This document shows positions 27,136 through 37,450 of a stretch of DNA of 64,000 nucleotides, one piece after another. Numbering within the stretch: the stretch's first letter is position 1; every line of letters begins with the position of its first letter. Origin of the DNA: Granulosicoccus antarcticus IMCC3135 (GTDB lineage: Bacteria; Pseudomonadota; Gammaproteobacteria; Granulosicoccales; Granulosicoccaceae); contig NZ_CP018632.1 in NCBI RefSeq assembly GCF_002215215.1, forward strand, positions 3,654,501 through 3,718,500. The letters are read 5' to 3'. The position numbers were made by a program, and so were the translations under genes. The notes under the pieces are model-generated. The model saw only the letters and a program-made list of their open reading frames with translations. It did no database searches and was not told the DNA's origin.

Positions 27136-27906
27136 TTAGATAGTAGAGGCCTGCTTTGCCGTTTCGCGTAGTAGTTGCAAGGTGTCCTCCATTTTCATGG
27201 GGTCTGCCTCATCCGGTGCTGTGCCGACGAGAGGCAAAAACGGGCAGGTAAGCACCGCAACAGTTACTCCGTAGGCTGATTGTACGGGTACCGAGATATC
27301 TGTGACACCGACAAGCTGCCGGCTGGCACCGAGGCGATAACCAGTTTTCCTGATGATCGCAAGCTCTTTGGCGATATCGGGCGGAATGTCACTGCCTGTT
27401 TCGGGTGCAGCACGCAGCATATATGCAGCTTGTTCCTCATCCTGAAAAGCAAGCAAGGTCTGACCAGAGCTGGTGTCCAGCAATCCGAGTAAGGCACCGA
27501 TTCTGAGTCGGAACTCCCAGGCCGCGCGGCTCGACGAGCGAGCAACAATGAGCCCCTGACCCATATCGGCAACGACCAGATGGACCGCCTGCATGGATTG
27601 GCTCGTAAATTCATCCATTAGTGGTTGCACGTGTCCCACCAGTCGACGCATGGGAGGGTACAAGGCGCCCAGGTGGAACAACTTCATGGTCAGCGCATAA
27701 CGGTCGCCTTCGATTGACCGACTGAGGTAGTTGCGCGCAACGAGTCGTTCGATCATCCGGTAAATTTCGCTGTGACTCTTGCCGAGTGCACTGACGATCT
27801 CAGCACGTGTCATGCCTCTGGGCTGGAGTGCTAAAAGTTCAATAATATCAAGGCCTTTGTCTAGGGCTGGTGCACGATAGCGCTTGTCTTCTGAGTCTGT
27901 TGTCAC
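27136..27906 (-). CDS. IclR-family transcriptional regulator
   Basis: This is an IclR regulator of about 256 aa. The N-terminal winged helix includes ALDKGLDIIELLALQPRGMT and GKSHSEIYRMIERLVARNYL, and the C-terminal ligand-sensing domain includes DTSSGQTLLAFQDEEQA. The start is set at the GTG at 27906, preceded by GGAAAA. The frame is open to 28026, but the upstream part runs through promoter-like repeats and is unlike IclR sequence. It diverges from the fucose-type ABC operon and is its probable regulator. Confidence 0.85.
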   Translation of the reverse strand: MTTDSEDKRYRAPALDKGLDIIELLALQPRGMTRAEIVSALGKSHSEIYRMIERLVARNYLSRSIEGDRYALTMKLFHLGALYPPMRRLVGHVQPLMDEFTSQSMQAVHLVVADMGQGLIVARSSSRAAWEFRLRIGALLGLLDTSSGQTLLAFQDEEQAAYMLRAAPETGSDIPPDIAKELAIIRKTGYRLGASRQLVGVTDISVPVQSAYGVTVAVLTCPFLPLVGTAPDEADPMKMEDTLQLLRETAKQASTI

Positions 27907-27976
27907 GTTTTTTCCATAAGAAATGCACACGAAATATTGATTGATGAAAGGTTCAGAGTCAATGGTTTTTAACTTT

Positions 27977-28015
27977 TGTTTGACTATATATGGACAATCT
28001 GTTTGTATATGAACA
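27977..28015. promoter_or_regulatory. Tandem operator-like sites
   Basis: Two similar motifs, TGTTTGACTATATATGGACA and TGTTTGTATATGAACA, lie in tandem between the IclR gene and the sugar ABC operon. Each has TGTT/(G/A)ACA half-sites around an AT-rich centre. They are plausible IclR-family binding sites, judged by position and symmetry only. Confidence 0.4.
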
Positions 28016-28140
28016 CACAAATGCACAAAGCATGTTCAGTCAATGACGGGAAAAACAAACTTTTTAACTGCTGCCGGACAAGGTTCCGTCCGCGCCAGGG
28101 TGGTTGCTGACATGACGCCCTTCAACAAGGAGATTGTTGA

Positions 28141-29667
28141 ATGAAAGAGCTGGTACGCATGGAGGGAATCGAGAAACGTTTTCCAGGCGTTCATGCACTC
28201 AAGAATGCAAGGTTCGATCTGCAATCTGGAGAAGTGCATGCGCTGATGGGAGAGAACGGGGCTGGTAAATCAACCATGATGAAGATCCTCTCAGGCGTCT
28301 ATACGCGTGATGGTGGGACGATTGAGGTTGATGGGAGACCTGTGGGGTTTGACGGGCCAGGAGCGGCGCAGGATGCTGGTGTGGGCATCATCCATCAGGA
28401 GCTGAGTCTGATGAACGATCTGACTGCCGCGCAGAACATTTTTATCGGCCGCGAACCACGACGTCGCTTTGGGCGGCTGGATGAAGCTGCGTTGAATAGC
28501 CAGGCTGCCGACATATTTTCACAAATGAATCTGGATCTGGACCCGCGTACGCCGGTTCATCAGATGACCATCGCCAAGCAGCAAATGGTCGAGATCGCCA
28601 AGGCTTTGAGTTATCGCAGTCACATTCTGGTTATGGATGAGCCAACCGCTGCATTGAACGATGCCGAGATTGCTGACCTTTTCACGATCATTCGCACACT
28701 GCGTAGTGAAGGCGCCGGCATCATCTACATCAGCCACAAGATGGACGAGTTAAAGCAGATCGCTGATCGGGTGACGATCATGCGCGATGGTGAAACAGTC
28801 GGTACCGTGCCAGCTGCGGACACGCCGATTAACGAAATCATCCAGATGATGGTCGGTCGTTCATTGAGTGACAGCGCGCTTGAGCTGGCGGATTTTGAGC
28901 ATGACAACGTCGCTCTGGAAGTGAACGGCTTGACGCGCGGTCACGAAATCAGGGATGTTTCCTTCAAAGTGCACAAAGGGGAGATTCTGGGATTTGCAGG
29001 TTTGATGGGAGCTGGTCGAACTGAGGTTGCCCGCGCCATTTTTGGTGCTGATCCGCGTGATAGCGGTACGCTCATGATTCACGGCAAACAGGTTGATATC
29101 AAAAGCCCGAGAGATGCCGTGGCGGCGGGTATTGGTTACCTTTCGGAGGATCGCAAACATTTTGGCCTGGCCACGGGGATGGATGTACGTGCCAATATAG
29201 TCATGACCAATCTCAAGCAATTCTCATCGTCTCTGGGCGTTCTTGACGAAGCTGCGATGCAGGCCACCGCACAGGATTATATCGAGCGTCTGGGGATTCG
29301 TACCCCCTCTGATCGGCAGGAAGTACGCCTGCTATCAGGTGGTAATCAGCAGAAGGTAGTCATCGCCAAGTGGTTGTTGAGAGATTGTGAAGTTCTGATT
29401 TTTGATGAGCCCACTCGAGGAATCGATGTGGGGGCAAAGGCTGAGATCTACAAACTGTTGATTGAACTGGCCGCGCAAGGTCGCGCGATCATCGTCATAT
29501 CCTCCGAGCTTCCCGAAGTATTGCGGATAAGCCATCGAGTGGCTGTCATGTGTGAAGGCCGCTTGACCGGAATACTCGATCGCCAGGATGCCACCCAGGA
29601 AAGCATCATGAAACTTGCGACACTAACCATGCGCGAACCATCCACAAACAAGAGAGCCGCGCAATGA
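28141..29667 (+). CDS. Sugar ABC transporter ATP-binding protein (RbsA-like)
   Basis: This 508-aa ATPase has two ABC modules in tandem, as in RbsA/MglA/XylG of carbohydrate uptake systems. The first module has Walker [10 protein letters not shown] and Walker [12 protein letters not shown]. The second has the [17 protein letters not shown] signature and a degenerate Walker A (GLMGAGRTE), as is usual. A strong AAGGAG ribosome site precedes the ATG. It overlaps the permease gene by four bases. With the permease, binding protein and L-fuconate dehydratase it suggests import of L-fucose or a related sugar. Confidence 0.92.
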   Translation: MKELVRMEGIEKRFPGVHALKNARFDLQSGEVHALMGENGAGKSTMMKILSGVYTRDGGTIEVDGRPVGFDGPGAAQDAGVGIIHQELSLMNDLTAAQNIFIGREPRRRFGRLDEAALNSQAADIFSQMNLDLDPRTPVHQMTIAKQQMVEIAKALSYRSHILVMDEPTAALNDAEIADLFTIIRTLRSEGAGIIYISHKMDELKQIADRVTIMRDGETVGTVPAADTPINEIIQMMVGRSLSDSALELADFEHDNVALEVNGLTRGHEIRDVSFKVHKGEILGFAGLMGAGRTEVARAIFGADPRDSGTLMIHGKQVDIKSPRDAVAAGIGYLSEDRKHFGLATGMDVRANIVMTNLKQFSSSLGVLDEAAMQATAQDYIERLGIRTPSDRQEVRLLSGGNQQKVVIAKWLLRDCEVLIFDEPTRGIDVGAKAEIYKLLIELAAQGRAIIVISSELPEVLRISHRVAVMCEGRLTGILDRQDATQESIMKLATLTMREPSTNKRAAQ

Positions 29668-30671
29668 CATCGGTAAATACAGAAGCTCGACCGGGGCTTT
29701 TCAGCAAGTTGGTAGCAAGTGGGGCACACCAGAAATTACTGGCTTTTGCCAGTCTGGTTATCCTGCTGGTGGGGTTTACTCTCGCCTCGCCAAACTTCAT
29801 GCAGGTCTCGAACATCATCGCGATATTGCAGGCAACCTCTGTCAACGGCGTACTTGCCGTGGCTGCGACACTCGTGATTATCACGGGGGGGATTGACCTG
29901 TCTGTCGGTACGCTCATGACTTTTACTGCTGTCATGGCCGGAGTGGTGCTTACCAACCTGGGTTTGCCACTGCCGCTGGGTGTTATTGCCGCGATTGGGG
30001 CCGGTGCATTCTGCGGATTCTGTTCCGGTAGCTTTGTGGCCAAGATGAAGATTCCACCGTTTATTGCAACGCTGGGAATGATGCTGATACTCAAAGGCCT
30101 CAGCCTTGTCATCTCGGGAACACGCCCGATCTATTTTAACGACACTCCCGGTTTTGATCTGATCTCAAACGGCTCTCTGATCGGCATGCTCATTCCATCA
30201 CTGCCAATTCCGAACGGTGTATTGATACTGTTCCTGGTTGCAGGGGCCACCGCCTATATTCTCAGTCGCACTGTACTGGGTCGTTACTGCTTTGCGTTGG
30301 GTAGCAACGAGGAATCTGTCCGACTCTCTGGTGTCAATACAGACTGGTGGAAGATTGCGATATACAGCCTGGCAGGTGCCATTGTCGGAATTGGTGGTCT
30401 GTTGATCGCATCGCGTCTCAACTCTGCTCAGCCAGCACTTGGGTTGGGGTACGAGCTTGAAGCGATTGCGGCTGTTGTCATTGGCGGGACTTCGCTCTCA
30501 GGTGGTCGCGGCACCATCCTGGGTACGCTGATTGGAGCGCTGATCATGGCGGTTCTCATCAATGGCTTGCGCATTCTGTCTGTTGCTCAGGAATGGCAGA
30601 CGGTGGTGACAGGTGCAATCATTATTCTGGCTGTCTACGCCGACATGGTACGGCGTAAGAAATCGGCCTGA
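29664..30671 (+). CDS. Sugar ABC transporter permease (RbsC-like)
   Basis: This 335-aa inner-membrane permease belongs to the branched-chain amino acid/ribose-type family, with about eight to ten helices. The conserved block [20 protein letters not shown] near residue 275 couples to the ATPase. [13 protein letters not shown] earlier is also typical of RbsC/XylH-type permeases. Its start overlaps the stop of the ATPase gene (ATGA). It forms the translocation channel for the sugar delivered by the following binding protein. Confidence 0.92.
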   Translation: MTSVNTEARPGLFSKLVASGAHQKLLAFASLVILLVGFTLASPNFMQVSNIIAILQATSVNGVLAVAATLVIITGGIDLSVGTLMTFTAVMAGVVLTNLGLPLPLGVIAAIGAGAFCGFCSGSFVAKMKIPPFIATLGMMLILKGLSLVISGTRPIYFNDTPGFDLISNGSLIGMLIPSLPIPNGVLILFLVAGATAYILSRTVLGRYCFALGSNEESVRLSGVNTDWWKIAIYSLAGAIVGIGGLLIASRLNSAQPALGLGYELEAIAAVVIGGTSLSGGRGTILGTLIGALIMAVLINGLRILSVAQEWQTVVTGAIIILAVYADMVRRKKSA

Positions 30672-30778
30672 TAGTTAATCCGAATCACTCAAGAGAAGCC
30701 CATATCAAGGGCTCGATAATCAGACAGAAGCGGTTGGTGTTTCTGTTCACACTAAAAAAACATAGAGGAATTAAAACC

Positions 30779-31723
30779 ATGAAGAGACGTAATTTGTTGG
30801 GCGCACTTGTTGCCACCGCGCTATTGTCCGGTACAACACTGGCCCAGGCTCAGGATAAGCTCTACATTCCGATGATCTCCAAGGGCTTTCAGCACCAGTT
30901 CTGGCAAGCGGTGAAAGCAGGAGCTGATCAGGCTGCAGAAGAGTTTGGTGTTGAAGTGACCTTTGAAGGTCCGGATAGCGAAGCTCAGGTCGATCGTCAG
31001 ATTGACATGTTGGCAGCTGCTTTGGCCAAATCACCTGATGCCATAGGATTTGCAGCACTCGATAGTCAGGCGGCAATTCCACTGCTGAGAAAGGCAAACG
31101 AGGCCGGTATCCCGATTGTGGCATTTGACAGTGGTGTTGCCAGTGATATTCCCGTATCCACGGCGACCACGGACAACAGTGCAGCTGCGGCACTGGCAGC
31201 TGACAAGATGGCTGAATTCATTGGCGGAGCAGGGCAAGTCGCTGTTATTGCGCACGACCAGACCAGCAGCACCGGTGTTGATCGTCGCGATGGTTTCGTT
31301 AACCGGATCGCTGATACTTACCCTGATATCGAAGTGGTCACCATTCAATACGGTGCTGGCGATCAGTTGCAATCGACTGAAATTGCCAAGTCCATCCTGA
31401 CTGCCAATCCTGAGCTCAAGGGTATCTTCGGTACCAATGAAGGCTCTGCTATTGGTGTGGTCAATGGCGTACGTGAAAGCGGTGCGAAGGATATCGTGAT
31501 CATCGGTTTTGACAGTGGAGCTGCTCAGAAAGAGGCCATTCGTTCCGGCTTGATGGTAGGTGCCATCACTCAGAACCCTGTTGGCATTGGCTATGAAACG
31601 GTCAAGGCAGCTGTCCTGACGATCAAGGGTGAGTCTGTCCCCGAGGTTATCGATACTGGCTTTTACTACTACGATGCCAACAATATCGACGACCCTGAGA
31701 TAGCGGCTGTCCTTTACGATTGA
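30779..31723 (+). CDS. Sugar ABC transporter substrate-binding protein (RbsB-like)
   Basis: This periplasmic sugar-binding protein of about 314 aa is in the ribose/galactose-binding fold family. The signal peptide (RRNLLGALVATALLSGTTLA) ends near AQAQ. The mature start LYIPMISKGFQHQFWQAVKA is the usual family opening, and KGIFGTNEGSAIGVVNGVRE comes from the second lobe. The ATG at 30779 is chosen because AGAGGAATT precedes it and the signal peptide begins there. A stable hairpin separates it from the dehydratase gene, consistent with higher expression of the binding protein. Confidence 0.9.
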   Translation: MKRRNLLGALVATALLSGTTLAQAQDKLYIPMISKGFQHQFWQAVKAGADQAAEEFGVEVTFEGPDSEAQVDRQIDMLAAALAKSPDAIGFAALDSQAAIPLLRKANEAGIPIVAFDSGVASDIPVSTATTDNSAAAALAADKMAEFIGGAGQVAVIAHDQTSSTGVDRRDGFVNRIADTYPDIEVVTIQYGAGDQLQSTEIAKSILTANPELKGIFGTNEGSAIGVVNGVRESGAKDIVIIGFDSGAAQKEAIRSGLMVGAITQNPVGIGYETVKAAVLTIKGESVPEVIDTGFYYYDANNIDDPEIAAVLYD

Positions 31724-31735
31724 TTTTATCAGACA

Positions 31736-31763
31736 GGGTCCGGCTGTACGACTGGCCGGGCCC
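31736..31763 (+). promoter_or_regulatory. Intercistronic hairpin
   Basis: GGGTCCGGC and GCCGGGCCC pair (one G-T) around a ten-base loop, 13 bases after the binding-protein stop. There is no T-run. Such hairpins often protect the binding-protein mRNA or cause partial termination, lowering expression of the enzyme gene that follows. Confidence 0.45.
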
Positions 31764-31788
31764 GCCCTAACTTCCTGGATACGGTTCG

Positions 31789-33063
31789 ATGACTAAAATT
31801 ACCACCCTGCGTACTGTCGATGTACGCTTTCCTACGTCGCAGTCGCTGGATGGCTCAGATGCGATGAATCCTGATCCAGACTACTCTGCGGCGTATGTCA
31901 TTCTGGAGACCGATGGCGGACATGAGGGGCACGGTCTGACCTTCACTATCGGCCGCGGAAATGAAATTTGCACAGCAGCAATCGATGCGCTGCGTCCGCT
32001 GGTGGTTGGTCTTGACATGGACTGGGTCGAGGCTGATATGGGGCGATTCTGGCGGCACATCACATCGGATAGTCAATTACGCTGGATCGGACCCGATAAG
32101 GGTGCCATCCACCTGGCAACCGGTGCCGTAGTCAATGCCGTCTGGGATCTATGGGCCAAGCAGGAGGGCAAGCCGGTCTGGCAATTGGTAGCCGAGATGA
32201 GTCCTGAAGAGTTGGTGCGCTGCATTGATTTTCGATACCTGACTGACTGTATAACACCGGAATGGGCGATCGATTTTCTGACCAGACAGGCCGAAGGCAA
32301 GTCTGAGCGTATTGCTACGCTCAAGAACGAAGGCTATCCGTGCTACACAACATCTGCCGGATGGCTCGGCTATGACGATGAGAAGTTACGTCGACTCTGC
32401 CGTGATGCTATTGATGCCGGATTCAAGCACATCAAGATGAAAGTGGGCCATGACCTACAGGACGATATACGTCGTCTGACCATTGCTCGTGACGAGTGTG
32501 GTCCGGATGCCATCCTGATGATCGACGCCAATCAGGTGTGGGAAGTGGATCAGGCAATCGAATGGATTCAGGCACTATCCTTTGCAAAGCCGTGGTTTAT
32601 CGAGGAGCCGACCAGTCCGGATGATATTGAAGGTCACCGCAAAATCCGCGAAGCTGTGGCTCCGGTTCAGGTTGCCACTGGTGAAATGTGTCAGAACCGG
32701 ATCATATTCAAGCAGTTGATCATGCGTGGTGCTATTGATGTCGTACAGATCGATAGTTGTCGGATGGGTGGGCTTAACGAGGTATTGGCAGTCATGCTGA
32801 TGGCAGCCAAATACGATCTCAAGGTCTGTCCGCATGCAGGCGGTGTGGGTCTGTGCGAGTATGTTCAGCACATGTCCATGATCGATTATCTGTGTATCGC
32901 AGGAACCCGAGAGGGTCGCGTCATCGAGTTTGTTGACCATCTGCACGAGCACTTTGTTGACCCGTGTGTAATTCGTGATGCGGCTTATATGCCACCGGAG
33001 CTGCCCGGGTTTTCTATCGAAATGAAACCTGATTCGATTGCTCAGTATACGTTCAAGGGCTGA
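31789..33063 (+). CDS. fucD: L-fuconate dehydratase
   Basis: This 424-aa enolase-superfamily enzyme dehydrates L-fuconate to 2-keto-3-deoxy-L-fuconate in the oxidative fucose pathway. The catalytic lysine is K218 in HIKMKVGHD. Metal ligands are D246 (LMIDANQVW), E272 (WFIEEPTSP) and E299 (ATGEMCQN), and the general-base His is H349 (VCPHAGGVG). Relative to the published Xanthomonas enzyme (K220, D248, E274, E301, H351) each is shifted by exactly two. This strongly supports the specific function. It ends an operon with a sugar ABC importer, so the importer probably carries L-fucose or a close relative. Other pathway enzymes are not in this window. Confidence 0.9.
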   Translation: MTKITTLRTVDVRFPTSQSLDGSDAMNPDPDYSAAYVILETDGGHEGHGLTFTIGRGNEICTAAIDALRPLVVGLDMDWVEADMGRFWRHITSDSQLRWIGPDKGAIHLATGAVVNAVWDLWAKQEGKPVWQLVAEMSPEELVRCIDFRYLTDCITPEWAIDFLTRQAEGKSERIATLKNEGYPCYTTSAGWLGYDDEKLRRLCRDAIDAGFKHIKMKVGHDLQDDIRRLTIARDECGPDAILMIDANQVWEVDQAIEWIQALSFAKPWFIEEPTSPDDIEGHRKIREAVAPVQVATGEMCQNRIIFKQLIMRGAIDVVQIDSCRMGGLNEVLAVMLMAAKYDLKVCPHAGGVGLCEYVQHMSMIDYLCIAGTREGRVIEFVDHLHEHFVDPCVIRDAAYMPPELPGFSIEMKPDSIAQYTFKG

Positions 33064-33087
33064 TGTTACATGGGCATGATGGCTGGA

Positions 33088-36000
33088 CTATTTCGATAAG
33101 TTGTCTATGGCAATGACAATGTCTTGTATGCCAATGGGTTTTTTCAGGAAGCTATCGATACCAAACTCTGCGGCATTGTCTGCGTTGATCTGTTCGCTAT
33201 GACCGGTGCATAGAATTACTTTCAAGTCGCCCAGGTGATTTTTCGCCTGGGTGGCTAACTCTGTACCCAGCATTCCGGGCATTGTCTGGTCGGTAATCAG
33301 AAGATCGAATTGTTGCTCTGGTTCGAGCAGAAGATCCAGTGCCTCTCGGCTGTCGTTCAGGGCTATGACTTGCAAGCCTTGTAATTCGAGTGTCTCTTTC
33401 AGAAATTCAGTCAGTGCCGGCTCATCATCCACCACCAGAACCCTGCCAGCTTTGAGAGAAGGCGTTTCTACCGGGGTGTGCATCGGTATGGATTTGAGTG
33501 CTTCATCGTCCAGAGGGCGGAATAACAGGCAAAATCGAGTGCCTTCTCCTGGCCGGCTGTCCAGCAGAATATGACCGCCGTTGTGCTCCATGATGCTGTG
33601 CACCAGCGACAGTCCCAGACCCGTACCTTTTCCCACCGCTTTAGTGGTATAGAACGGTTCAAAGATGCGTGAGAGTTGCTCTGGGAAAATGCCGGGGCCG
33701 TCGTCTGCAATACACAGCTCTACCCAATAACCTTCAATCAAGGTATGGCAGAGCTGACATTCCTGTTCGGTATGTCGCGTGTGTTGAAGAGTCACTTCAA
33801 TTCGACCTTTCCCATCCATGGCATCACGGGCATTCACCAGCACGTTAGTCAGCATCTGCTGCAACTCACCGATATCAAGCTGTACGTCGGGCAGTTCAGG
33901 GTCCGGTCGGTAGTCGATTTCGATGCTGCTGGGCAGGCTACTTTGGCTCAGAGCTATGGCTTTGCGAACTCCGATTTCCAGGTTAATGCGTTTGGGTTGT
34001 TTCTCGTTGGGGCGGCTGAAGCTGAGTAGCTGTCGGACCAGTTCTTTTGCCCTGACCCCGGCTACGTCGATATGATCGAGCCAGATGTTAATGGAGGAAT
34101 CGGTTGAGGGGTCCAGCTTGGCTTGCAATAAATCCTTATACCCCAAAATGATGGCCAACATATTGTTGAACTCGTGGGCTACGCCACCTGTGAGCTGGCC
34201 CAGAGCCTCCATTTTGCGCGATTGGTGCAATTCGCGCTCCATGCGTCGGCGCTCCTGTTCAGCATGTCGTGCGTGGGTAATTTCCCTGGCAACACCCAGC
34301 ACCCCCAGCAGTTTTTGCTGGCCATTGAATATAGGTGTTTTGGTGGTTTCAAAAAGTCCCTGGTATCCGTTGGAGGCAAAGGTTAGTGTCTCCTCGTTAA
34401 TGCGGGGTTTGCCCGCCTTGATGGCCAGGTGGTCGTTTTTTCGGAAGAACTCCGCCCACTCCTGATTGACAAATTCAATATCGGTCCTGCCCAGAATCTC
34501 GGATTCAGTGTGGCCATAGAGTGATTCAAACCGAGAGTTACAGGCCAGATAGGCGCCCTCAGGATCCTTGAGCCAGACCAGGTTCAGCTGTGAATTTATC
34601 AAGGTTCGCAGTAGCAGCCGCTCGTTGACCAGCGCTTCCTCCGCCGTTTTGCGAGCCGTGATATCCAGCAACTGGGAGATCATCACCTGACGGCCTTGAA
34701 GCTCGAGAAGAGCGGCGCTGAGCAGGCCGTAAACAATATCTCCTTGTTTGGTTCGCAACGGGAATTCGATATTATTCACCTGGCCCTGTTGCTGCAATTG
34801 CTCGATGATATGACCCCACAACTTCAGATCGCCGAACAGGTTCATGGCGGCCACATTTTTTCCAACAACCTCATGGGTGTCGTAACCTGTGACATGAAAG
34901 AAGGCTTCATTGACTTCCAGAAACGTTCCGTTCTGTACATCCGAAATAGCCATCGGCATTGGGCTGAGATGAAAGGCTTTGGAGAATTTTTCCTCCGAAG
35001 AGGTGATGTCAGACAGATCCCGGCAAACCATGAACAGGGCGGGAATGCCGTTCCATTGCCCAGCAACGACACGGGTTTCCATTGGAACCTGCTGCCCGAA
35101 TCGGGTCTGCATCGGAATGGCGTGACAGTCAGTCTTGCCCTTGGCCATGTCCGCAACAATCTGGGCAGCCTCGGTATGGTTCTCGTCTGGATGTAGCTGC
35201 AACACAGGTTTTCCGTACAACTCCTCCATGGAAAAGCCCAGCCGCTGGGTTGCTTGCGTGTTGCACTGAACAATATCGCCCTGCTGGGAGAGAACGAAGA
35301 GCAGGTCCTGGGTTTGATCAAAAAAGGCGTGAAAGTTGGCCTCGTTGTTGGCCAGTTTTTGTTCGGCTATCAAACGTTCGCGATAGTTGGCTAGCGTTCT
35401 TGCAAACAGTTCCAGGACCTCCAGATCCTCTGGGGCATATTGACGTTTTGATCGCACCGAGTCGAAGCCAAGAAAGCCGATACAGCCCTCATTGCCCAGG
35501 ATTGGCAGGCAAACCATGCTCTTTATGTCCTGCTGTTCCATAACCTCGCGCATCATGCCTGGCGGCAATAAATTGAAATCGTCAACGACCACGTTTTCAG
35601 AACGCTTGTGTTTGCAGACCCAGTCTGAAAGCTCTTGAATGGGAAGGACTTGCAAGTTATGGATCTGCGGGCTGATGCCCGATGCGCACCATTCATGGGT
35701 GTTGCAGGCGGTGTCAGTGTCGAAGTCATAGTGAAAGATGTAGGCCCGGTCGACCTGTACCAGTTCACCCATCTCCATCAGGGCATGGTTGACCACAGGA
35801 TCGATATCATCCGCCGGCAAGTTGATCAAGGCGGCGGCGAACCGGCTTAACAGATCAGTCTGCCGCTTGAGAGTGTGAAGCTGCTTGTCTGCCTCCATGC
35901 GCTTAGAGGCGTGTTGTAACACCCAGTCCTTGTTTGCCTGCGTATCGTTTGTCAGGAAAGGGGTTATATATTGCAGTAATTCACTTTCGCCTATCAGGCC

Positions 36001-36339
36001 CAGTGGCATTCCCAGCTCATTGGTAATGACTAGCTCGGAGGCTGCATGCTGAAGCAAGTGGCTGCATGCGTCTGTGATAAACGTGTTCTGCTTGAGCGAA
36101 CAATGAGCCGAATTCATCAGCTCACGCACAGGTGTGTTTGGAGGAGTCTGTTGATGAAAAGCCCTGAGCCGGTCTCTGGAGCCCAGTATGCCTAACAGGT
36201 TTTGGCCTTGCATGACCAGGGCCGTATCCAAGCCGTCGTTGTCCATCTGGCGGGCTGCCTCACTCAATAGGGTGTCTGGCGCGACCTGTAGGAATTTTCG
36301 AAGCGGTAGCTCTTTAAGAGAGACGGTGAGTTGGGTCAT
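33088..36339 (-). CDS. Soluble hybrid sensor histidine kinase (CBS-GAF-PAS-HK-REC)
   Basis: This 1083-aa hybrid kinase has no membrane segment. From the N-terminus it shows paired CBS-like segments (to about residue 130), a GAF domain (about 165-325, with ELVQVDRAYIFHYDF), three PAS domains (about 330-700), then the kinase. The phospho-accepting His is H722 in GGVAHEFNNMLAI. The ATP-binding part carries the N box NVLVNARDAMDGKG and G boxes DDGPGI and GKGTGLGLSLV. The receiver domain has Asp1017 in LLITDQTMPG. It would sense cytoplasmic signals (nucleotides through CBS, redox or ligands through GAF/PAS). No cognate output gene is adjacent. Confidence 0.9.
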   Translation of the reverse strand: MTQLTVSLKELPLRKFLQVAPDTLLSEAARQMDNDGLDTALVMQGQNLLGILGSRDRLRAFHQQTPPNTPVRELMNSAHCSLKQNTFITDACSHLLQHAASELVITNELGMPLGLIGESELLQYITPFLTNDTQANKDWVLQHASKRMEADKQLHTLKRQTDLLSRFAAALINLPADDIDPVVNHALMEMGELVQVDRAYIFHYDFDTDTACNTHEWCASGISPQIHNLQVLPIQELSDWVCKHKRSENVVVDDFNLLPPGMMREVMEQQDIKSMVCLPILGNEGCIGFLGFDSVRSKRQYAPEDLEVLELFARTLANYRERLIAEQKLANNEANFHAFFDQTQDLLFVLSQQGDIVQCNTQATQRLGFSMEELYGKPVLQLHPDENHTEAAQIVADMAKGKTDCHAIPMQTRFGQQVPMETRVVAGQWNGIPALFMVCRDLSDITSSEEKFSKAFHLSPMPMAISDVQNGTFLEVNEAFFHVTGYDTHEVVGKNVAAMNLFGDLKLWGHIIEQLQQQGQVNNIEFPLRTKQGDIVYGLLSAALLELQGRQVMISQLLDITARKTAEEALVNERLLLRTLINSQLNLVWLKDPEGAYLACNSRFESLYGHTESEILGRTDIEFVNQEWAEFFRKNDHLAIKAGKPRINEETLTFASNGYQGLFETTKTPIFNGQQKLLGVLGVAREITHARHAEQERRRMERELHQSRKMEALGQLTGGVAHEFNNMLAIILGYKDLLQAKLDPSTDSSINIWLDHIDVAGVRAKELVRQLLSFSRPNEKQPKRINLEIGVRKAIALSQSSLPSSIEIDYRPDPELPDVQLDIGELQQMLTNVLVNARDAMDGKGRIEVTLQHTRHTEQECQLCHTLIEGYWVELCIADDGPGIFPEQLSRIFEPFYTTKAVGKGTGLGLSLVHSIMEHNGGHILLDSRPGEGTRFCLLFRPLDDEALKSIPMHTPVETPSLKAGRVLVVDDEPALTEFLKETLELQGLQVIALNDSREALDLLLEPEQQFDLLITDQTMPGMLGTELATQAKNHLGDLKVILCTGHSEQINADNAAEFGIDSFLKKPIGIQDIVIAIDNLSK

Positions 36340-36485
36340 TGCTCGGACTTGTTTGTGGAATCCATAGACTCAGGAATATCGCATCAATACCCCAATTTAA
36401 CATGTATACGCGCCCTGTCTCTATCCAGAGAGCTACACAGCTGGTAAGCAGCAGGAGAGGGAAGTCCAGGTTGTGTCCAGCTGCT

Positions 36486-37367
36486 TTAAAACTGATCAGC
36501 GGACTCTTTGACGGCCTGAGTCAGAAATTCCACAACGACCTGAACACGGCGACTGTTCTTCAGGCTCTCATGCCAGACCATCCAGTAGCTTCTGGAAAGT
36601 GTCGATTCATCTGGCAGGACGGGAATGAGGGAGCGTTGCCCACCTGCCATGAAGTCATGCAAGACGCCGATTCCGGCGCCCCCGCGTACGGCTTCGAACT
36701 GACCGATGACACCTGAGATTTCAATAGCCGATCGCCAGTTGCTGAAGATCTGTTTGTTGTATTCGAGCTCGGAGGAGAAAATCAAGTCCTCGACATAACC
36801 AACGAGGCGGTGGTCGCTCAGATCGCTGAGTTGCTGTGGCGTGCCCCACTGTTTGAGATAGTTTCGCGAGGCATACAATCTCAACGAGTAGTCTGTAAGT
36901 TTCCTGACACGCAATCGTCCTTTCTTTGGTCGCCCTATGGTAATGGCAATATCAGCTTCACGTTGAGACAGGGAAAAGACGCGTGGCATGGGGACCAGCT
37001 GTATCTGAAGTTGAGGGTGTTGTTCTGCGAGCCGATGCAGTTGTGGGGCGAGGAAGCTGATACCGAAACCATCGGGAGCCCCAATGCGCACTGTGCCAGA
37101 AAGTGTCTGCACATCATCCTTTAAATCGGCCGTAGTCTGAATCATCTCGTTCTCGATCCGTTCAGCATGTGCCAGCAGCACCTGGCCGGGCGGCAAAAGC
37201 ATGCAGCCGGTGGTCGAGCGATCAAACAGCTTCTTGCCCAGATCCTGTTCCAGGTTACTGATCCGTCGGTTGAGAGTGGCTTGCGAGACATCGAGTTTTC
37301 TCGAAGCTCTCAGTATTTGCCCTTCGCGTGCAACTGCCAGAAAGTATTTCAGATCGTCCCAGTTCAT
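36486..37367 (-). CDS. LysR-type transcriptional regulator
   Basis: This 293-aa LysR regulator begins NWDDLKYFLAVAREGQILRA with the helix-turn-helix LDVSQATLNRRISNLEQDLG, typical of the family. An effector domain of normal length follows. It diverges from the three-gene operon encoding the repeat/metallopeptidase protein, so it is a candidate regulator of it. The intergenic region holds a dyad around a good -10 element. There is no aromatic or sugar operon next to it that would suggest another target. Confidence 0.88.
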   Translation of the reverse strand: MNWDDLKYFLAVAREGQILRASRKLDVSQATLNRRISNLEQDLGKKLFDRSTTGCMLLPPGQVLLAHAERIENEMIQTTADLKDDVQTLSGTVRIGAPDGFGISFLAPQLHRLAEQHPQLQIQLVPMPRVFSLSQREADIAITIGRPKKGRLRVRKLTDYSLRLYASRNYLKQWGTPQQLSDLSDHRLVGYVEDLIFSSELEYNKQIFSNWRSAIEISGVIGQFEAVRGGAGIGVLHDFMAGGQRSLIPVLPDESTLSRSYWMVWHESLKNSRRVQVVVEFLTQAVKESADQF

Positions 37368-37450
37368 TATCAGTTTATGGAGAATGGTGAATAATTTTCA
37401 AGTATATATCTGGATGACAAATATGGATAGTCATGCTTAATATCTATCGC

